64,000 nucleotides of DNA, taken from positions 54,558,333-54,622,332 of the forward strand of contig CM053141.1 of the NCBI GenBank assembly GCA_028571685.1. The letters run 5' to 3'. This stretch comes from Heterohyrax brucei (Eukaryota > Chordata > Mammalia > Hyracoidea > Procaviidae). Below are positions 10,502-21,261 of this stretch, one piece after another; position 1 is the stretch's first letter; each line of letters opens with the position of its first letter. The notes under the pieces were generated by a model. That model worked only from the letters and a program-made list of their open reading frames with translations. It ran no database searches and was not told the origin of the DNA. Both the position numbers and the translations under genes were made by a program.

Positions 10502-10935
10502 ACCCATGTGTCAGCTTGTCACACTGTCACACTGTCATGAAACACTGTGTGTTTCGGTGATGCTGGAAGCTATACCACCAATACCTGAAACACCAGCAGA
10601 GTCACCATGATAAATAGCTTTCAGTGGACTCCAAACTCAGGTAGACTAGGAAGAAAGGTTTGGTGATCTCCTTCCAAAATTAACATATGAAAAGCTTACA
10701 GATTATAGCAGAATATGGTCCAACAGGTTTGTTTCAAACACAGCATCAGGAGAGATCAGTTTCTAGAGGAGGCAGCACATCTGCGAAGTAGAAGGCCAGT
10801 GAGTGTGTGGGAGATTTTCCATGAGATGGCACAACAGACCGAATGATGAACTCAAAAAAAGGTGTCATCACGGAGATGTCAGAGGGCTGAATGTTTTGTT
10901 CTGCTGTACCTTAGGCCACCATGGGTAGCTTGCAT
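10502..10935 (+). mobile_element. Short RTE-derived composite element
   Basis: It starts with RTE 5' UTR sequence ('ggtgatgctggaagctatac', 'gtagactaggaagaaaggtt') and ends with an RTE-like 3' tail ('tgttttgttctgctgtacct', 'aggccaccatgggtag'), with no endonuclease or RT between. At about 430 bp it fits a non-autonomous RTE derivative. It sits head-to-tail behind the RTE 3' end at 10492. Confidence 0.55.
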
Positions 10936-12365
10936 TATGAGTTTCTGTCTGAATATACATTTTGAAGTCCTTGGAGACCTGTCTGCCATCAACTATTGTC
11001 CTGCGTCCCACCCTTTGATACCTTCCTCGCTGAAACATCTTGGAGTCTTATAAGGGTACCTTGATCCTGACACAAGGTTACCTATTTCTTATCTGGTACG
11101 TTTCTAATCTTTGCCAAGTCAACCAACATTATTTTGTATAAAATGCTACCCAAGTCTGGTCCTGCACTATCAACAACAAACACAATTGATAAAATGTATG
11201 GTTTACTTTACATAATTTGTGAAACTGAAACAGGCAAAGATTTTAAAGCTTTCTAGTTGTAACAATAAGAAATAAGAAATCTTTTGTGCACACACACTTA
11301 CACACAGAAAATAATTCTTAAAACAAACCAATAAAATGATCCCAAGGTAGGGAAATAGTTTATGAAGGCAGTGGAGTAGAAATAAATATTACTAGGAATG
11401 GATCACCTTTGTTTCTGCCTTCCTTCTGCCATACAAGACCTAATGCTCTCCTTAAAAAAAAAAAAAAAATGTTTTGTCAAGACACCAGAGAGGGTCTGGT
11501 TTCCTTTTTGCTTGTCTCTCCTCTGCAGCAATAAAGCAGGGATCACAGATTTCAGGTCACCTCTTCTTAGTTCGGAAAACAACTATGGCACATGAGATGT
11601 GGAGAGAAGAGTAGAGACCAGAGGTAAAGAGCCAGTGTCACTCTGAGGCAGGGACTGAAGAAGAGGCTGTGGGAAAATGAGCTGGCCTCCAGGGCCTTCC
11701 TACATGACCACTGTGCCAACCGACTCCTTCATCCCCAGGAAAGAGGGGCTGGAGGAAGCCCTGTTACCACCAGAGAAGATCAATCAGGATCCTTTTGGGC
11801 AGGGACAGCCACATGCTCAAGCCTGCCAAAGACACAGGATAGATTTCAAACAGACAGATATGGCAAGTCACTGACAAATCAGTCCACATGTTATATTGTG
11901 TACAGTGAAAACAGCTTAACTATCTGTTTGTTTTTTAATTCCTGAATCCTCATTATAAAAAACTCAGACAACGCAAAAAAGCACAAGAAACAAAATATGG
12001 AAAGACTATCTGAAGTAGGTATATGATTTTTGAGAACCTATTATGTGCCCAGAATTGCATGAAACATTAGTAGTAGTAACCAAGATTCACCAGATGTTTT
12101 CAAGTAGTTTACAATCCCCTTAAAGTCCTGACCTTCAAAGCAGCTCCAAAAAAGATGATAAAGGCCATCAACAGACTTACATATTTAAGCCCTCAGGGTG
12201 TCTACAGGAATCAAAAGGGAGCTGGCCGAATGGCAACCGAGGGAGGGATGCTCCAGCAACTTCTTTACTCCTCTGGACAAAGACAGAGACTTACACAAGA
12301 CCATGCTGGGGAGACAGGGTACCTCAGGCCTACCATCGTCTCTATCTCTTATTCTTCATGGCATT
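10936..12365. other. Single-copy DNA
   Basis: No repeat or gene is recognised beyond a 17-base A run at 11452-11469 and a MIR-like scrap near 12020-12060 ('gagaacctattatgtgccca'). The GC-richer part at 11590-11870 holds a 65-codon frame, but I see no splice context or recognisable protein. Confidence 0.4.
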
Positions 12366-12535
12366 GAAAAAGTGTTGACTCTGAATCCAAAGAACTAAGT
12401 CCTAATAATGACTTTGTCACTGGTAGCTGTGTGACCTTAGACAAATCTCTAAAATTTCCTTATCCTGATTGTTTAAAACATACATAATAACATCTATCTC
12501 ACAGAACTGTTGTAATATATACAGGTATTAAGACA
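12366..12535 (+). mobile_element. MIR
   Basis: It has the MIR core: 'ggtagctgtgtgaccttaga', then 'caaatctctaaaatttcctt' and 'ctcacagaactgttgtaat'. It is an old pan-mammalian SINE and the first of a cluster of four. Confidence 0.75.
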
Positions 12536-12544
12536 TATAACCTT

Positions 12545-12660
12545 CCTAATAATTCTATCCTCTTTCTATATGTGAGGAAACTGAGTCACAGAGAATCTGT
12601 GTATCTCTCCAAAAGTTATATATAGTAAGTAGTGGATGAAAAGTATAAATTGGGGTAACC
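12545..12660 (+). mobile_element. MIR, second copy
   Basis: The stretch 'tgtgaggaaactgagtcaca' then 'gagaatctgtgtatctct' is the MIR 3' half. Confidence 0.65.
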
Positions 12661-12799
12661 CACCTGCAAAAGAAATTCCCTTAGAACTATGATACTATCA
12701 CAGCCTCTTATGCATTGACTAAAATTAATAGGAGCCCCAATATCTGCTATTTGAGTCATACCGCACGTTATTTTTGTAAAAATACTATAAATTGTGCAT

Positions 12800-12975
12800 G
12801 TGTATAAATTACCTCACTTAATTCTCATGGTATTCTGTGAGTTATCACTTATCATCATCATTCTACCAATGCAGCAACAAGGGCTCAGGGAATGTAAGCA
12901 ATTTTCTAAAGTCACGAAGTTAATATGTGGTAATGCCGAAATTAGGACTGGATTCAGTCTGACCAAATCTTCAAC
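12800..12975 (+). mobile_element. MIR, third copy
   Basis: 'cttaattctcatggtattct', then 'caagggctcagggaatgtaa' and 'gtcacgaagttaatatgtgg' follow the MIR 3' half. Confidence 0.65.
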
Positions 12976-13084
12976 TCTTGTCACTAATTTGTTATGTCTC
13001 AGTGGTATTCAGATGCTACGAAAAGGACAGTAAATACGGAAATGGAATCAAAAATCACAGATCTTATCCACTATAATGTACAAT

Positions 13085-13215
13085 AACAACTGAGTGCCAG
13101 GACATCTGGGTTTTGACCATAAGTCCACCACTAATGAGCTCATATATGGTATTGAGCAGATCACTTGGTGTCTGTGCTTTGGTTTCCTTATCTATCGAAT
13201 GCACAAGGTATAATG
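13085..13215 (+). mobile_element. MIR, fourth copy
   Basis: 'ggacatctgggttttgacca', then 'tattgagcagatcacttggt' and 'ggtttccttatctatcgaat' follow the MIR core. Confidence 0.6.
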
Positions 13216-13351
13216 GATAACTGGTTCTTAATCTTTTGGTGATTATAAACTACTGTTACACAGTAGTGAACTTGCCCTCCAGAAAATTGTACACATGGCC
13301 ATAAGATGTAAAATTCTGCAGTCAATTTAGTAATGCTATCATTATTTTAAA

Positions 13352-13560
13352 AAAAAAAAGTTTCCTTCAAGTAGATTCTGACTCATGCCACATGTGCTGC
13401 TGAGTAGAATCACATTCCATCTATAGGGTTCTCATGGTTGTGACCTTCCAGAAGCAGATTGCCAGTCTTTTTTTCCAAGATACCTCTAAGAGTGTTTGAA
13501 CTACCAGCCTTTCACTTAATAACCAAGCACTTAACTGTTGGTGCTAAGAAGAGACTCCTA
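13352..13560 (-). mobile_element. AfroSINE, long variant
   Basis: Reversed tail ('caagtagattctgactcatg'), extra central block ('ccttccagaagcagattgcc'), reversed head ('cacttaataaccaagcactt'). It forms an inverted pair with the SINE starting 34 bases later. Confidence 0.75.
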
Positions 13561-13593
13561 GTGACATAATATTATATATTTATTACCAGGCTT

Positions 13594-13768
13594 TAGAGAG
13601 CACTGGTGGTACAGTGGTTAAGTGCTACAGCTGCTAATCAAATGGTTGACAGCTGGAATTCACCGGGCACTTTTTGGAAACTCTGTGTGGCAGTTCTACT
13701 CCATCCTATAGGGTTGCTATACGTCAAAACTGACTTGACAGCAGTTAGGTTATCTTTGGTTTTTATAT
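13594..13768 (+). mobile_element. AfroSINE, short form
   Basis: 'gagcactggtggtacagtgg' head with an A-box-like run, 'ctccatcctatagggttgct' and 'gacttgacagcagttaggtt' tail. Confidence 0.85.
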
Positions 13769-15761
13769 CCCCAATTACTAAACCAGTAGTTGGCAGATCG
13801 TAGGATCTCAAAGACAAGCTGAATGAATAAAGAGATAAGAGTTCTTGGTCTCTTTAGAGACAACCTGTACTAATCCCAGGTTGAAATCCTCTAGATTAAG
13901 TTACTTCCAAAGTCCTTCTTTGGTTCTGAAAAACTAAGGTTGAATAAAATGAAATCATCAATTCTCCACTGTTCTTGACTGATAAAACCGGAAATTTTAT
14001 GTGCATTAATCTAATATGTTAATTTCCCATTTAACCAACTTCCCTAATAATGAGTGTGCACATGTGCCCTTTCGTTTTCAGCTAATCTTCTGTATCAATC
14101 CTGCTTATCTGTGACAGCTGTTACTTACCTACATTTACTGTATGATGAAACACAGGCAAGCAGATAAATGTGAAGCATTTCCTGTTTCTTATAAACTGCC
14201 TATGAATGCAAATAGAACCCCCTTCTGTTCAAGGTACAGTTGAGCTGAGTTTCTCTTTAAATTACATAATTTGAGATTTATCAGGATTTATACAATTCCA
14301 AATGCTTCTTTAACAAGATAGCAACTAAACAGGTTAAGACAGATTTAATTTTTCTATAAATCAGCCTGCTGGAACAAGTAAATAGTGCTCAACCTGAGGC
14401 AGTGCTTTTGAAAACACACGCCTAGTATAAACTTTGGGTTGGCTGAAATCCAGAATAGTCATTTCATTGTGTAACCTCTGTATTTGATCATAATACATCA
14501 CATTCAGCAATCCAGGTATACTATAACATCCAGTGTGCATGATTTAAGCATATGCAACGTGAATTTTTAAAAACCTCTGGAAAACTTGACTTTAGAAAAC
14601 TCCCGGTTTTTAAAATAAAAACAACAATAATAATTGCTGTAAGAAATAGAATATATTTTTATAAGTTAATGTGATAAGATAGATTATTGTGGATAGATTT
14701 CTGAAATATGCTAAGAAAGATGTTTCCTAATTAGTGAAATCTTAGTAATATGATTCCATTATTTACCTATGGCAGTGGGAATTTATTTGGATTTGTGAGA
14801 AATAAAACTGGTAAGAACTGAAAATTCTGTATGCTAAGACTATTCCTTTACCTTCTTAACCAGAAAGACTTAAAGAGTGGTGTTTCAATGACACTTCCAT
14901 CAGCCTCCAGCTAAGCTGCCTTTTTTCTTTCTGGTTCCATGAAGGTGAGTCAAATTCAGGACAATTTTTAGAATCAAGATTAAAGCAATAAACCCGAGAA
15001 GCTTTGTGCAGAATGGATGAAGGCTGGATAAGAGTAAGAGAAGCCCAGTCCATAGCAATGTCTGCCAAATAAAAACAGAACTGAAATAAAGTGGTATGAC
15101 CACTGTACCAGCTAGCATGTATCCCTCTAATCTATCCAGACTACCTGCTGTCTTCGTAACGAAGTCCAAAGTGAAGAAAAAGAAACAAAAGGGGTGTCTT
15201 TGTTTGTTGTTTAGTTTTTGTGTTTTGTGGGGTTTCTTTTCCACTGCTTTGCTTTGCTTCACTGGGTACATTTTTTAAATATTTGGCTTATCCATTGCTA
15301 GTTGGAGTTGGCCAAAAGAATGGTAAAATTAGATGCAAGAATTAAATATCTGAATCCTAAAGCAATTTCAAATTCCTGATTACGGTGTGTATGAGGAGTG
15401 GAAAGGGTACTAAAAGAAAATAAACATTTTAGGCAATAAATTAAAAATTAAATATGCTTATTCTCCAGGTGAGCTAGTAAATAGTGAAGTTTACAATGAT
15501 ACTGAATGGAAGGGACAACAAAAATTAAAGAGATTGGACTACCTAACCTAGAATTACCAAACTTAACAGCCCTCCTTCCGTTACTAAGAGAAGGTCCCCT
15601 ATGTCTCAGCCATGGGGAAATAAACCAGAATCAAAATAAATCTTATTGGCATACCACATAATTCTTTAAGGTAGCTTTTCCCCAAAATAATAATATCAGT
15701 ATGAGAGTTAAGAACTCATGTTCTGGGAACCAATGGAAAAAATGAAAACTAGATACAAACT
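13769..15761. other. Longest repeat-free block of the first 20 kb
   Basis: About 2 kb without a recognisable mobile element. The part at 14000-14560 has balanced composition, including 'ctgtgacagctgttacttac' at 14110, which joins a TGACAG homeodomain-type half site to a CAGCTG E-box. This is only weak evidence for a regulatory element. Antisense open frames at 14856-15271 show no recognisable domain. Confidence 0.35.
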
Positions 15762-15792
15762 ATGGAGGAAATCCTGGTAGTGTAGTGGTGAA
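15762..15792 (+). mobile_element. AfroSINE head fragment
   Basis: The bases 'ggaggaaatcctggtagtgt' and 'agtggtgaaatg' are the SINE's first 30 bases. The body is lost, replaced by the TG/TA repeat that follows. Confidence 0.55.
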
Positions 15793-15796
15793 ATGA

Positions 15797-15872
15797 GGAT
15801 ATGCACGTGTATGTATGGGTATGCATCCAGGTGTGTATATGTGTGTGCATATACATATATATGTGAAAATAG
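15797..15872. repeat. Degenerate TG/TA microsatellite
   Basis: Alternating purine-pyrimidine sequence ('gtgtgtatatgtgtgtgcat', 'atacatatatatgtg'). Confidence 0.8.
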
Positions 15873-15893
15873 AATATACAGTAAAGTGGAGTC

Positions 15894-16380
15894 TTGTCAT
15901 ATACATAAGTTAAAATGGGCTAAACCATGAATTGGCTAAATCACAAAACGGCTGTGCTTAAGCTAAGTAAGACGGTGAGAAACTACAAGGTCACGCAAAG
16001 GTGAGAAAAACAGCTGCCAGATGGACATGGCCACAGGTGGTCAGAGAGACCATAAAGACCATAATCAATCAGAAAGAAGTCAACAACTTGAGGTACCAGA
16101 AGATAAAAATCTCTGGACTGTGCAATAGCAACCAGAACCAAGTAAAAAATTTGTATAAAAATCCAGCACTCTGGATCTGGGGTGCACAGCCTCCTTCTGA
16201 AAGTCTGTGCCCTCAGCTCTGCTGTGCTGTGAATTTATCCTGAGACCTATCTGCCCTCATCTGCTTCATCCTCGAAGGCCTGATTCCAGTGATTGTAACT
16301 GTGACTATGTTGGTACCCAAGCCTTCTGCTGTGTTCCTGTTAGCCTCAACCCCGGGACACCTTGTCATCATAAAAGTCTA
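15894..16380 (+). mobile_element. Candidate retroviral LTR (class I-like)
   Basis: The block has LTR-like parts in order: an upstream region, a TATA-like 'ttgtataaaaatccagca' at about 16150, a C/T-rich leader ('cctcagctctgctgtgctgt') and a closing 'ccccgggacaccttgtca'. No adjacent gag, pol or env remnant is seen. Family and age are uncertain; it is a fossil at best, and I hold it with low confidence. Confidence 0.35.
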
Positions 16381-16740
16381 CTTCGGATTCTCCAAAGGTC
16401 AGGACGGTGAAAACCCAGCTGATCCTTAAATTCCTTAAAATGAAGCCAGCTTTTAAGGAAGTGAATGTGTTGACACTAATGTTAGGACTTGACCACTGCA
16501 GTCCCTGTGCGACGTGGTAAGATTCTGCGTGGGTCTTAACTAACGCAAATGAGAGTTCCCATCTAAGGTAAATGCAGATAAGAGTTCTTACCTAACGTTA
16601 GTAAGAGTGCTTTGTGTCCTGGTGTTAGCACCTCCCCCTTATTTGCTTAATTGTGACTGTATGGTGCGATTAAATAAAGTGTGTTATTGACCCCAAGCCA
16701 TGTTAGTTACTTATTTTCCTCTTGCTACCACCGACAATTG
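16381..16740 (+). other. Unassigned block with a polyadenylation-like signal
   Basis: It contains three related pieces ('aacgcaaatgagagttccca', 'aaatgcagataagagttctt', 'cgttagtaagagtgct') and then 'attaaataaagtgtgttatt' at about 16669. It could be a second half of the LTR-like block before it, or an unrelated repeat. Confidence 0.3.
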
Positions 16741-16905
16741 CTGGGTGCTCATGACTAGTTAAGTGCTACGTCTGCTGACCAAAAAGATGGCAGTTCAAAC
16801 CCAACAGGCACTCCTTGGAAATTCTATGAGGGTAGTTCTATTCTGTCTTGTAGGGTCACTATGGATCACAATTAACTTGAAGGCAGTCGGTTTGGTTTTT
16901 GGGAT
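16741..16905 (+). mobile_element. AfroSINE, short form
   Basis: Head 'ttaagtgctacgtctgctga', middle 'caacaggcactccttggaaa', tail 'gggtcactatggatcacaat', then T/G-rich 'ggtttggtttttgg'. It is followed directly by another SINE. Confidence 0.85.
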
Positions 16906-16913
16906 TTTATAAA

Positions 16914-17085
16914 CTATGGAAACCCTGGTGACATAGTGGTTAAGTTCTGCAGCTGTTAACAAAAGGTCAGCCAGTTCAAATCCATCAAAAACTGCAGGGA
17001 AACTAGATAGGACAGTTCTACGGTGTCTTACAGTGTCACCATGAGTCACAATGAACTCTACAACAGTGGATTTGTTTTTGTGTTA
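16914..17085 (+). mobile_element. AfroSINE, short form
   Basis: Head 'ggaaaccctggtgacatagt', 'cagccagttcaaatccatca', tail 'gtgtcaccatgagtcacaat'. It lies in tandem with the previous copy. Confidence 0.85.
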
Positions 17086-17540
17086 TTTTACTTTTTTCCT
17101 TTTCTTTCTTTTTTTTAAAAACTGTACTTGTCAGAACAGTAGTAGGGAGAAATTTGAGACTATTGGATACAATGAAGTTCAAGAATTGCTAATTTTATTT
17201 CTTTGTTCTGTATTTATCCACTGTTTATCACTGGTAAGTTGCCTTTTTCAATAAAGGTTAAGTGCAAGTACTGGGTACAGAATTTAAAGTATTCCCAAGG
17301 AAATGCCTTCTTAACAGAGAGTAGAATTCAGATTGTAAAATCATTAACTACTTTTATGGGATGTGTGCTACCAAGTATTTTAAAAATGAGTGACTCTGAA
17401 TTCCTTTCTAGCCTCTACTTCTGTTTCTTTCGGATCCACTTAAGTCATTCAAAATACTAAAGAAACACAATAAAACTCATTGTTTTCTTTTTTTTTAGCA
17501 GATCAACATTAAAATTCATGAGAAAATAAAGAAGGAAAAC
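17086..17540. other. T-rich then single-copy DNA
   Basis: Starts with a pyrimidine stretch at 17093-17116. No gene or repeat is recognised after it. Confidence 0.4.
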
Positions 17541-17702
17541 AAAAACAATCAAGCCCATTGCTGTGAAGTTGATTCTGACTCATAGCAACCTTATGCGGCA
17601 GAGGAGAACTGTCCCACACAGTTTCCAAGGAGCACCTGGTGGGTTCAAACCGCACTTTAGCAGCCATAGCACTTAACGGCTATGCTACCAGTGTTTCCCG
17701 AA
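17541..17702 (-). mobile_element. AfroSINE, short form
   Basis: 'gaagttgattctgactcata' (reversed tail), 'gagaactgtcccacacagtt' and 'ccaaggagcacctggtgggt'; reversed head near 17690. Confidence 0.85.
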
Positions 17703-18147
17703 GGGAATGGGGAGCAATCAAAAGCTAGGAGGCAGGTGAGAGAGAGGGAGAGAATGATGAGTTCCTTTCTCATCACTTCATCATGTACAAGGAAGGAGAG
17801 CAAGTGTTTGACATGCAGCAACACCAAATCCCAGATGGGACAGTGATGTCCCTCTTCATTACTTTATCTTCCAATATGACAGGACGCAGAAACGAAGCCC
17901 AGGAGCCCTCCCTAACCAGCAGCTAGAAAACCGTCTGTAAAGAACAGACACAAAGGAGAACAGACACAGCTCCCCTCGAGGAAGATAGAAAAAGATAAGC
18001 CACTGAGACAGGAAGGTCACCGATCAGTACAATGACTCATGGTTTACATGAAAAAAATAATAATGTCTCAAACATACAAACTTAAGAGGAAGGATCTTCT
18101 TAGGAATTCTAATTCCCACACTCCAACACCAGGAACCCTATGTCTTT
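17703..18147. other. Single-copy DNA
   Basis: Nothing recognised apart from a short GAGAGAGG stretch at 17739-17752. Confidence 0.4.
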
Positions 18148-18362
18148 ATGCTAAGAATGAGGCTTGCTATTGCTGACTGCTATGAGTTGGTTCAGACTCC
18201 TATGGGCCTCATGTGACAGAACAGACCCACCCCACACGGCTTTCTTGGTTGTAGTTCTTACAGAAGACGATCACCAGCTCTTCCTCCTGTGGAGCAGCTG
18301 GGTTGAGTCAAACCACCAATCCCAGTGAGTGCATAATGTTTGCACCACCAGGACTCCTTGAG
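18148..18362 (-). mobile_element. AfroSINE, divergent long variant
   Basis: 'gactgctatgagttggttca' is the tail reversed. 'cagaagacgatcaccagctc' is the extra middle block, and 'ccaccaggactcc' at the end is the reversed head. Confidence 0.6.
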
Positions 18363-18408
18363 AATGTTTAGGATCCACATTTCTAACTAGCATCTTGGGA
18401 AATTCCAA

Positions 18409-18735
18409 GGGCGTTAAGGGTTCAGTGATGGAATTATCACTTTCACGCAGGAGAATAAAGTTCAGTTCCTGGGCAATTCACTTCACACACAGGCAATACC
18501 CACATCAGTGCAGGCATTCATGTTGCTGCGATGCTGAACCAGTTTTAGCTGAGCTTCCAGACTAACAACTAGGAAGAAAGGCCTGGAAATCTACTTCCGA
18601 AAATAAACAAATAAAAAGCTGTGTAGATCCCAGCAGTCAGAGCTGTAACAGACCATAGATACGGCCACAGCTTTTCATGCTATTGTATATGGAAATCAGC
18701 AGCAGCTGACAATAGAGTGATTCAGGACAAGAGGT
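18409..18735 (+). mobile_element. tRNA-Gly-headed composite SINE
   Basis: The first 70 bases ('agggttcagtgatggaatta', 'tcactttcacgcaggagaat', 'aagttcagttcctgggcaat') track mammalian tRNA-Gly(GCC). They run into an RTE 5' UTR-like body ('tgttgctgcgatgctgaacc', 'aactaggaagaaaggcctgg'). The head differs from the AfroSINE head. A second copy is at 59199-59545. Confidence 0.65.
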
Positions 18736-18744
18736 CCTTGAATC

Positions 18745-19078
18745 TCCGCTGAAGAAACACCGCATTAGGAATTGCTGTTATAATCCCTCTGACCCTGTGT
18801 CTTCGAATAAGTACAACCACAATGTTTCTTAGAAGTAGGACGCAGATACTATATCTCATGTACTTTGGACATATTGTCAGAAGGGATCATCATGCTTGAT
18901 AAAGCAGAGACTCAGGGAGGAAGAAGAAAATCCTCATGAAACAGATTGACAGGGCAGCTGCAACAATGGGCTTAAGCACAACAATGATGCTGAGGATGGT
19001 GCAGGACCAGGTCATGTTTTGAAGGGTTACTACGAGTTGGAACAGACTCAATAGCACCTAACAACAACAACAACAACA
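18745..19078 (+). mobile_element. RTE 3' end fragment or derivative
   Basis: 'ctcatgtactttggacatat' encodes the conserved L-x-Y-F-G-H stretch of the RTE C-terminus. It continues through 'gcagctgcaacaatgggctt' to the tail 'tactacgagttggaacagac' and a short CAA repeat. No polyprotein start is present. Confidence 0.7.
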
Positions 19079-19335
19079 GCTCAGATGTCACCCTGTCTTA
19101 GGTGTCCTGGTGAACTTGAGATATTTTGTTCAGCTCCCTCAAGAAAACAGGAAAGCACACAAATCTGGTTGCACACAAACTTGAGTGAAGGAAATAATTC
19201 AAGGTGTTTTCCAATCTTCATGTAACTACTAGCCTTCTCTTGCTACACCCTGATATTTTGTGAAATTCAGTTGCAGATTATAGTTTAGCATTCCGTGAAA
19301 CTGCCTACCTACGTGTTTATTAAGTGCATATTATG
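19079..19335. other. Unassigned single-copy DNA
   Basis: No repeat or gene recognised. Confidence 0.4.
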
Positions 19336-20455
19336 GAAGGGGAAAGTATATGCTATTTCTCTAAGTTACTGAATGTATTCCTTCCATCTTCTTTGGATGC
19401 TTCCTGAGTCTTGTAATATTTCCCCGTAGAATCCTTCACTATAACAGTTCCAGGCTTGATTTTTTTCTTCAGCTCTTTCAGCTTGAGAAATGCAAAGTAT
19501 ATTCTTCCCATTTGGTTTTCTATTTCCAGCTCTTTGGGCATGTCATTATAATACTTTATTGTGTTTTCTGTTAGTTACCCTTTGATATCTTCTGTTCACC
19601 TCTTTTACTTCATCATTCCTTCCTTTTGCTTTAGCTGCTCAACATTTACGAGCAAATTTCAGAGTCTCTTCCGACATCTAACTTGGTCTTTTCTTCCTTT
19701 CCTGTCTTTTCAATGACTTCTTTCTTTCTTCATGGATGGCGTCTTTGATGTCATTCCACAACTCATCTGGTCTTTGGTAATTAGTGTTCAGTGCATCAAA
19801 TCTGTTCTTGAGATGGTCTCTAAACTCAGGTGGGATATACTCAAGGTCTGACTTTGGCTCTTGTGAACTGGCTCTAATTTTCTTCAGTTTCAATTTGAGC
19901 TCGCATATGAGCAACTGATGTCTTGTGCTGTAGTCAGCACCTGGCCTTGTTCTGACTGCTGATACTGAGCTTTTGCATTGTCTCTTTCCATGGATGTAGC
20001 CAATTTGATTCCTGTGTGTTCCATCTCATGAAGTCCACATGTATAGTCATTATTTGTGTTGGTGAAAAAAGGTATTTGCAATGAAGTAGTTGCTGGTCCT
20101 GTATAATCTCTCATTTGATCTCCAGTACCATTTCTATCACCAAGGTTGTATTTTCCAGCTACTGGCCCTTCTTTTTTCCGTCTTTTGCATTCCAGTCACC
20201 AGCAATTATCACACCGCATCCTGATTGCATGCTTGATCAATTTCAAACTGCAGAAGCTGGTAAAAGTCTTCAATTTCTTCATCTTTGTTCTCAGCAGTTG
20301 GTGTGTAAATCTGAATAATAGTCACGTTAACTGGCTTTCCTTGTAGGCATATAGATATTATCCTATCACTGACAGCATTGTACTTCAGGATAGATCTTGA
20401 AATGTTCTTTTTGACATTGAATGATACACCATACCTCTTCAAGTTTTCATTCCCA
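19336..20455 (-). mobile_element. RTE/BovB-like LINE, linker and endonuclease
   Basis: On the minus strand, the frame 20442-20209 reads N-I-S-R-S-I-L-K-Y-N-A-V-S-D-R-I-I and later N-K-D-E-E-I-E-D-F-Y-Q-L-L, the AP-endonuclease domain. 19914-19678 reads L-K-K-I-R-A-S-S-Q-E-P-K, then Y-I-P-P-E-F-R-D-H-L-K-N-R-F-D-A-L-N-T, the linker. Several stops separate these frames. The copy ends abruptly at about 19336, before RT, so it lost its 3' half. Confidence 0.9.
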
Positions 20456-20628
20456 TGACACCAAAAACAAAAAATCTGCTGCTATCACACTATTTCCAAC
20501 ACACAGTGACCACAGAGGACAGAGTAGAACTGTCCCATAGAGTTTTCAAGGAGCACCTGGTGGATTTGAACTGTTGATCTTTGGGGTTAGCAGCCATATC
20601 ATTTAACCACCAGAGTTTCCTCATCACA
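20456..20628 (-). mobile_element. AfroSINE inserted in the RTE endonuclease
   Basis: Reversed SINE ('gaactgtcccatagagtttt', 'caaggagcacctggtggatt', 'aaccaccagagtttcct'). RTE sequence flanks it: 'cttcaagttttcattccc' before and 'cacagtagaccatacaattg' after. The flanks 'catgacac' and 'catcacag' may be a worn target-site duplication. Confidence 0.9.
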
Positions 20629-21175
20629 GTAGACCATACAATTGCCTAATTCAAATTGCCAATAATGGTGCACTGCAAGTCATTAATGCCTAGGATATCA
20701 GTGTTTATTTGTTCCATTTCATTTTTGATGATTTCTAATTTTCCTAGATTTCATACTTGGTACATTCCATGTTCTGATTATTACTGAGTATTTGCAACTG
20801 TTTCTTCTCATTTTGAGTCATGCCACATCAGCATATGAAAGTCCCAAAGGCTTTACTCCATCCACATCATTAAGGTTGACTCTATCTTGAGTGAGAAGCT
20901 CTTCTTCAGTCATCTTTTGAGTGCCTTCCAACCCAAGGGGCTCATTTTCCTGCACTGTATCTGACAGTGTTCACTGCTATTCATAACGTTTGCACTGGCT
21001 AATTCTTCTCAGAAGTAGACTGCCAGGTCCTTCTTTCTAGTCTGTCGTAGTCCGGAAGCTCAGCTGAAACCTGTCTGCCACAGGGTGACTCTGCTTGTTT
21101 CTAAGTACCAGTGACATCGCTTTCAGCATCACAGCAACATGTAAGCCCCTGCGGTACAACAAACTGACAGACAAG
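20629..21175 (-). mobile_element. RTE 5' region (start of ORF and 5' UTR)
   Basis: Reversed RTE: 'cctaggatatcagtgtttat', 'catgccacatcagcatatga', 'aggttgactctatcttgagt', and the 5' end 'caaactgacagacaagtg'. This shows what the true RTE 5' end looks like and allows the short composite elements to be identified. Confidence 0.9.
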
Positions 21176-21261
21176 TGAGCGTGTATTGCTTTACTAACTT
21201 AAAAACTGTTCATAATAGAAAATCTGTAAACAATCCCCAAGATTTACTTAACTTCTGCTAA

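Noticed and set aside
11398-11874. Possible exon-like GC-richer stretch
   Set aside because: Frames are short (65 codons), without recognisable protein similarity or convincing splice sites.
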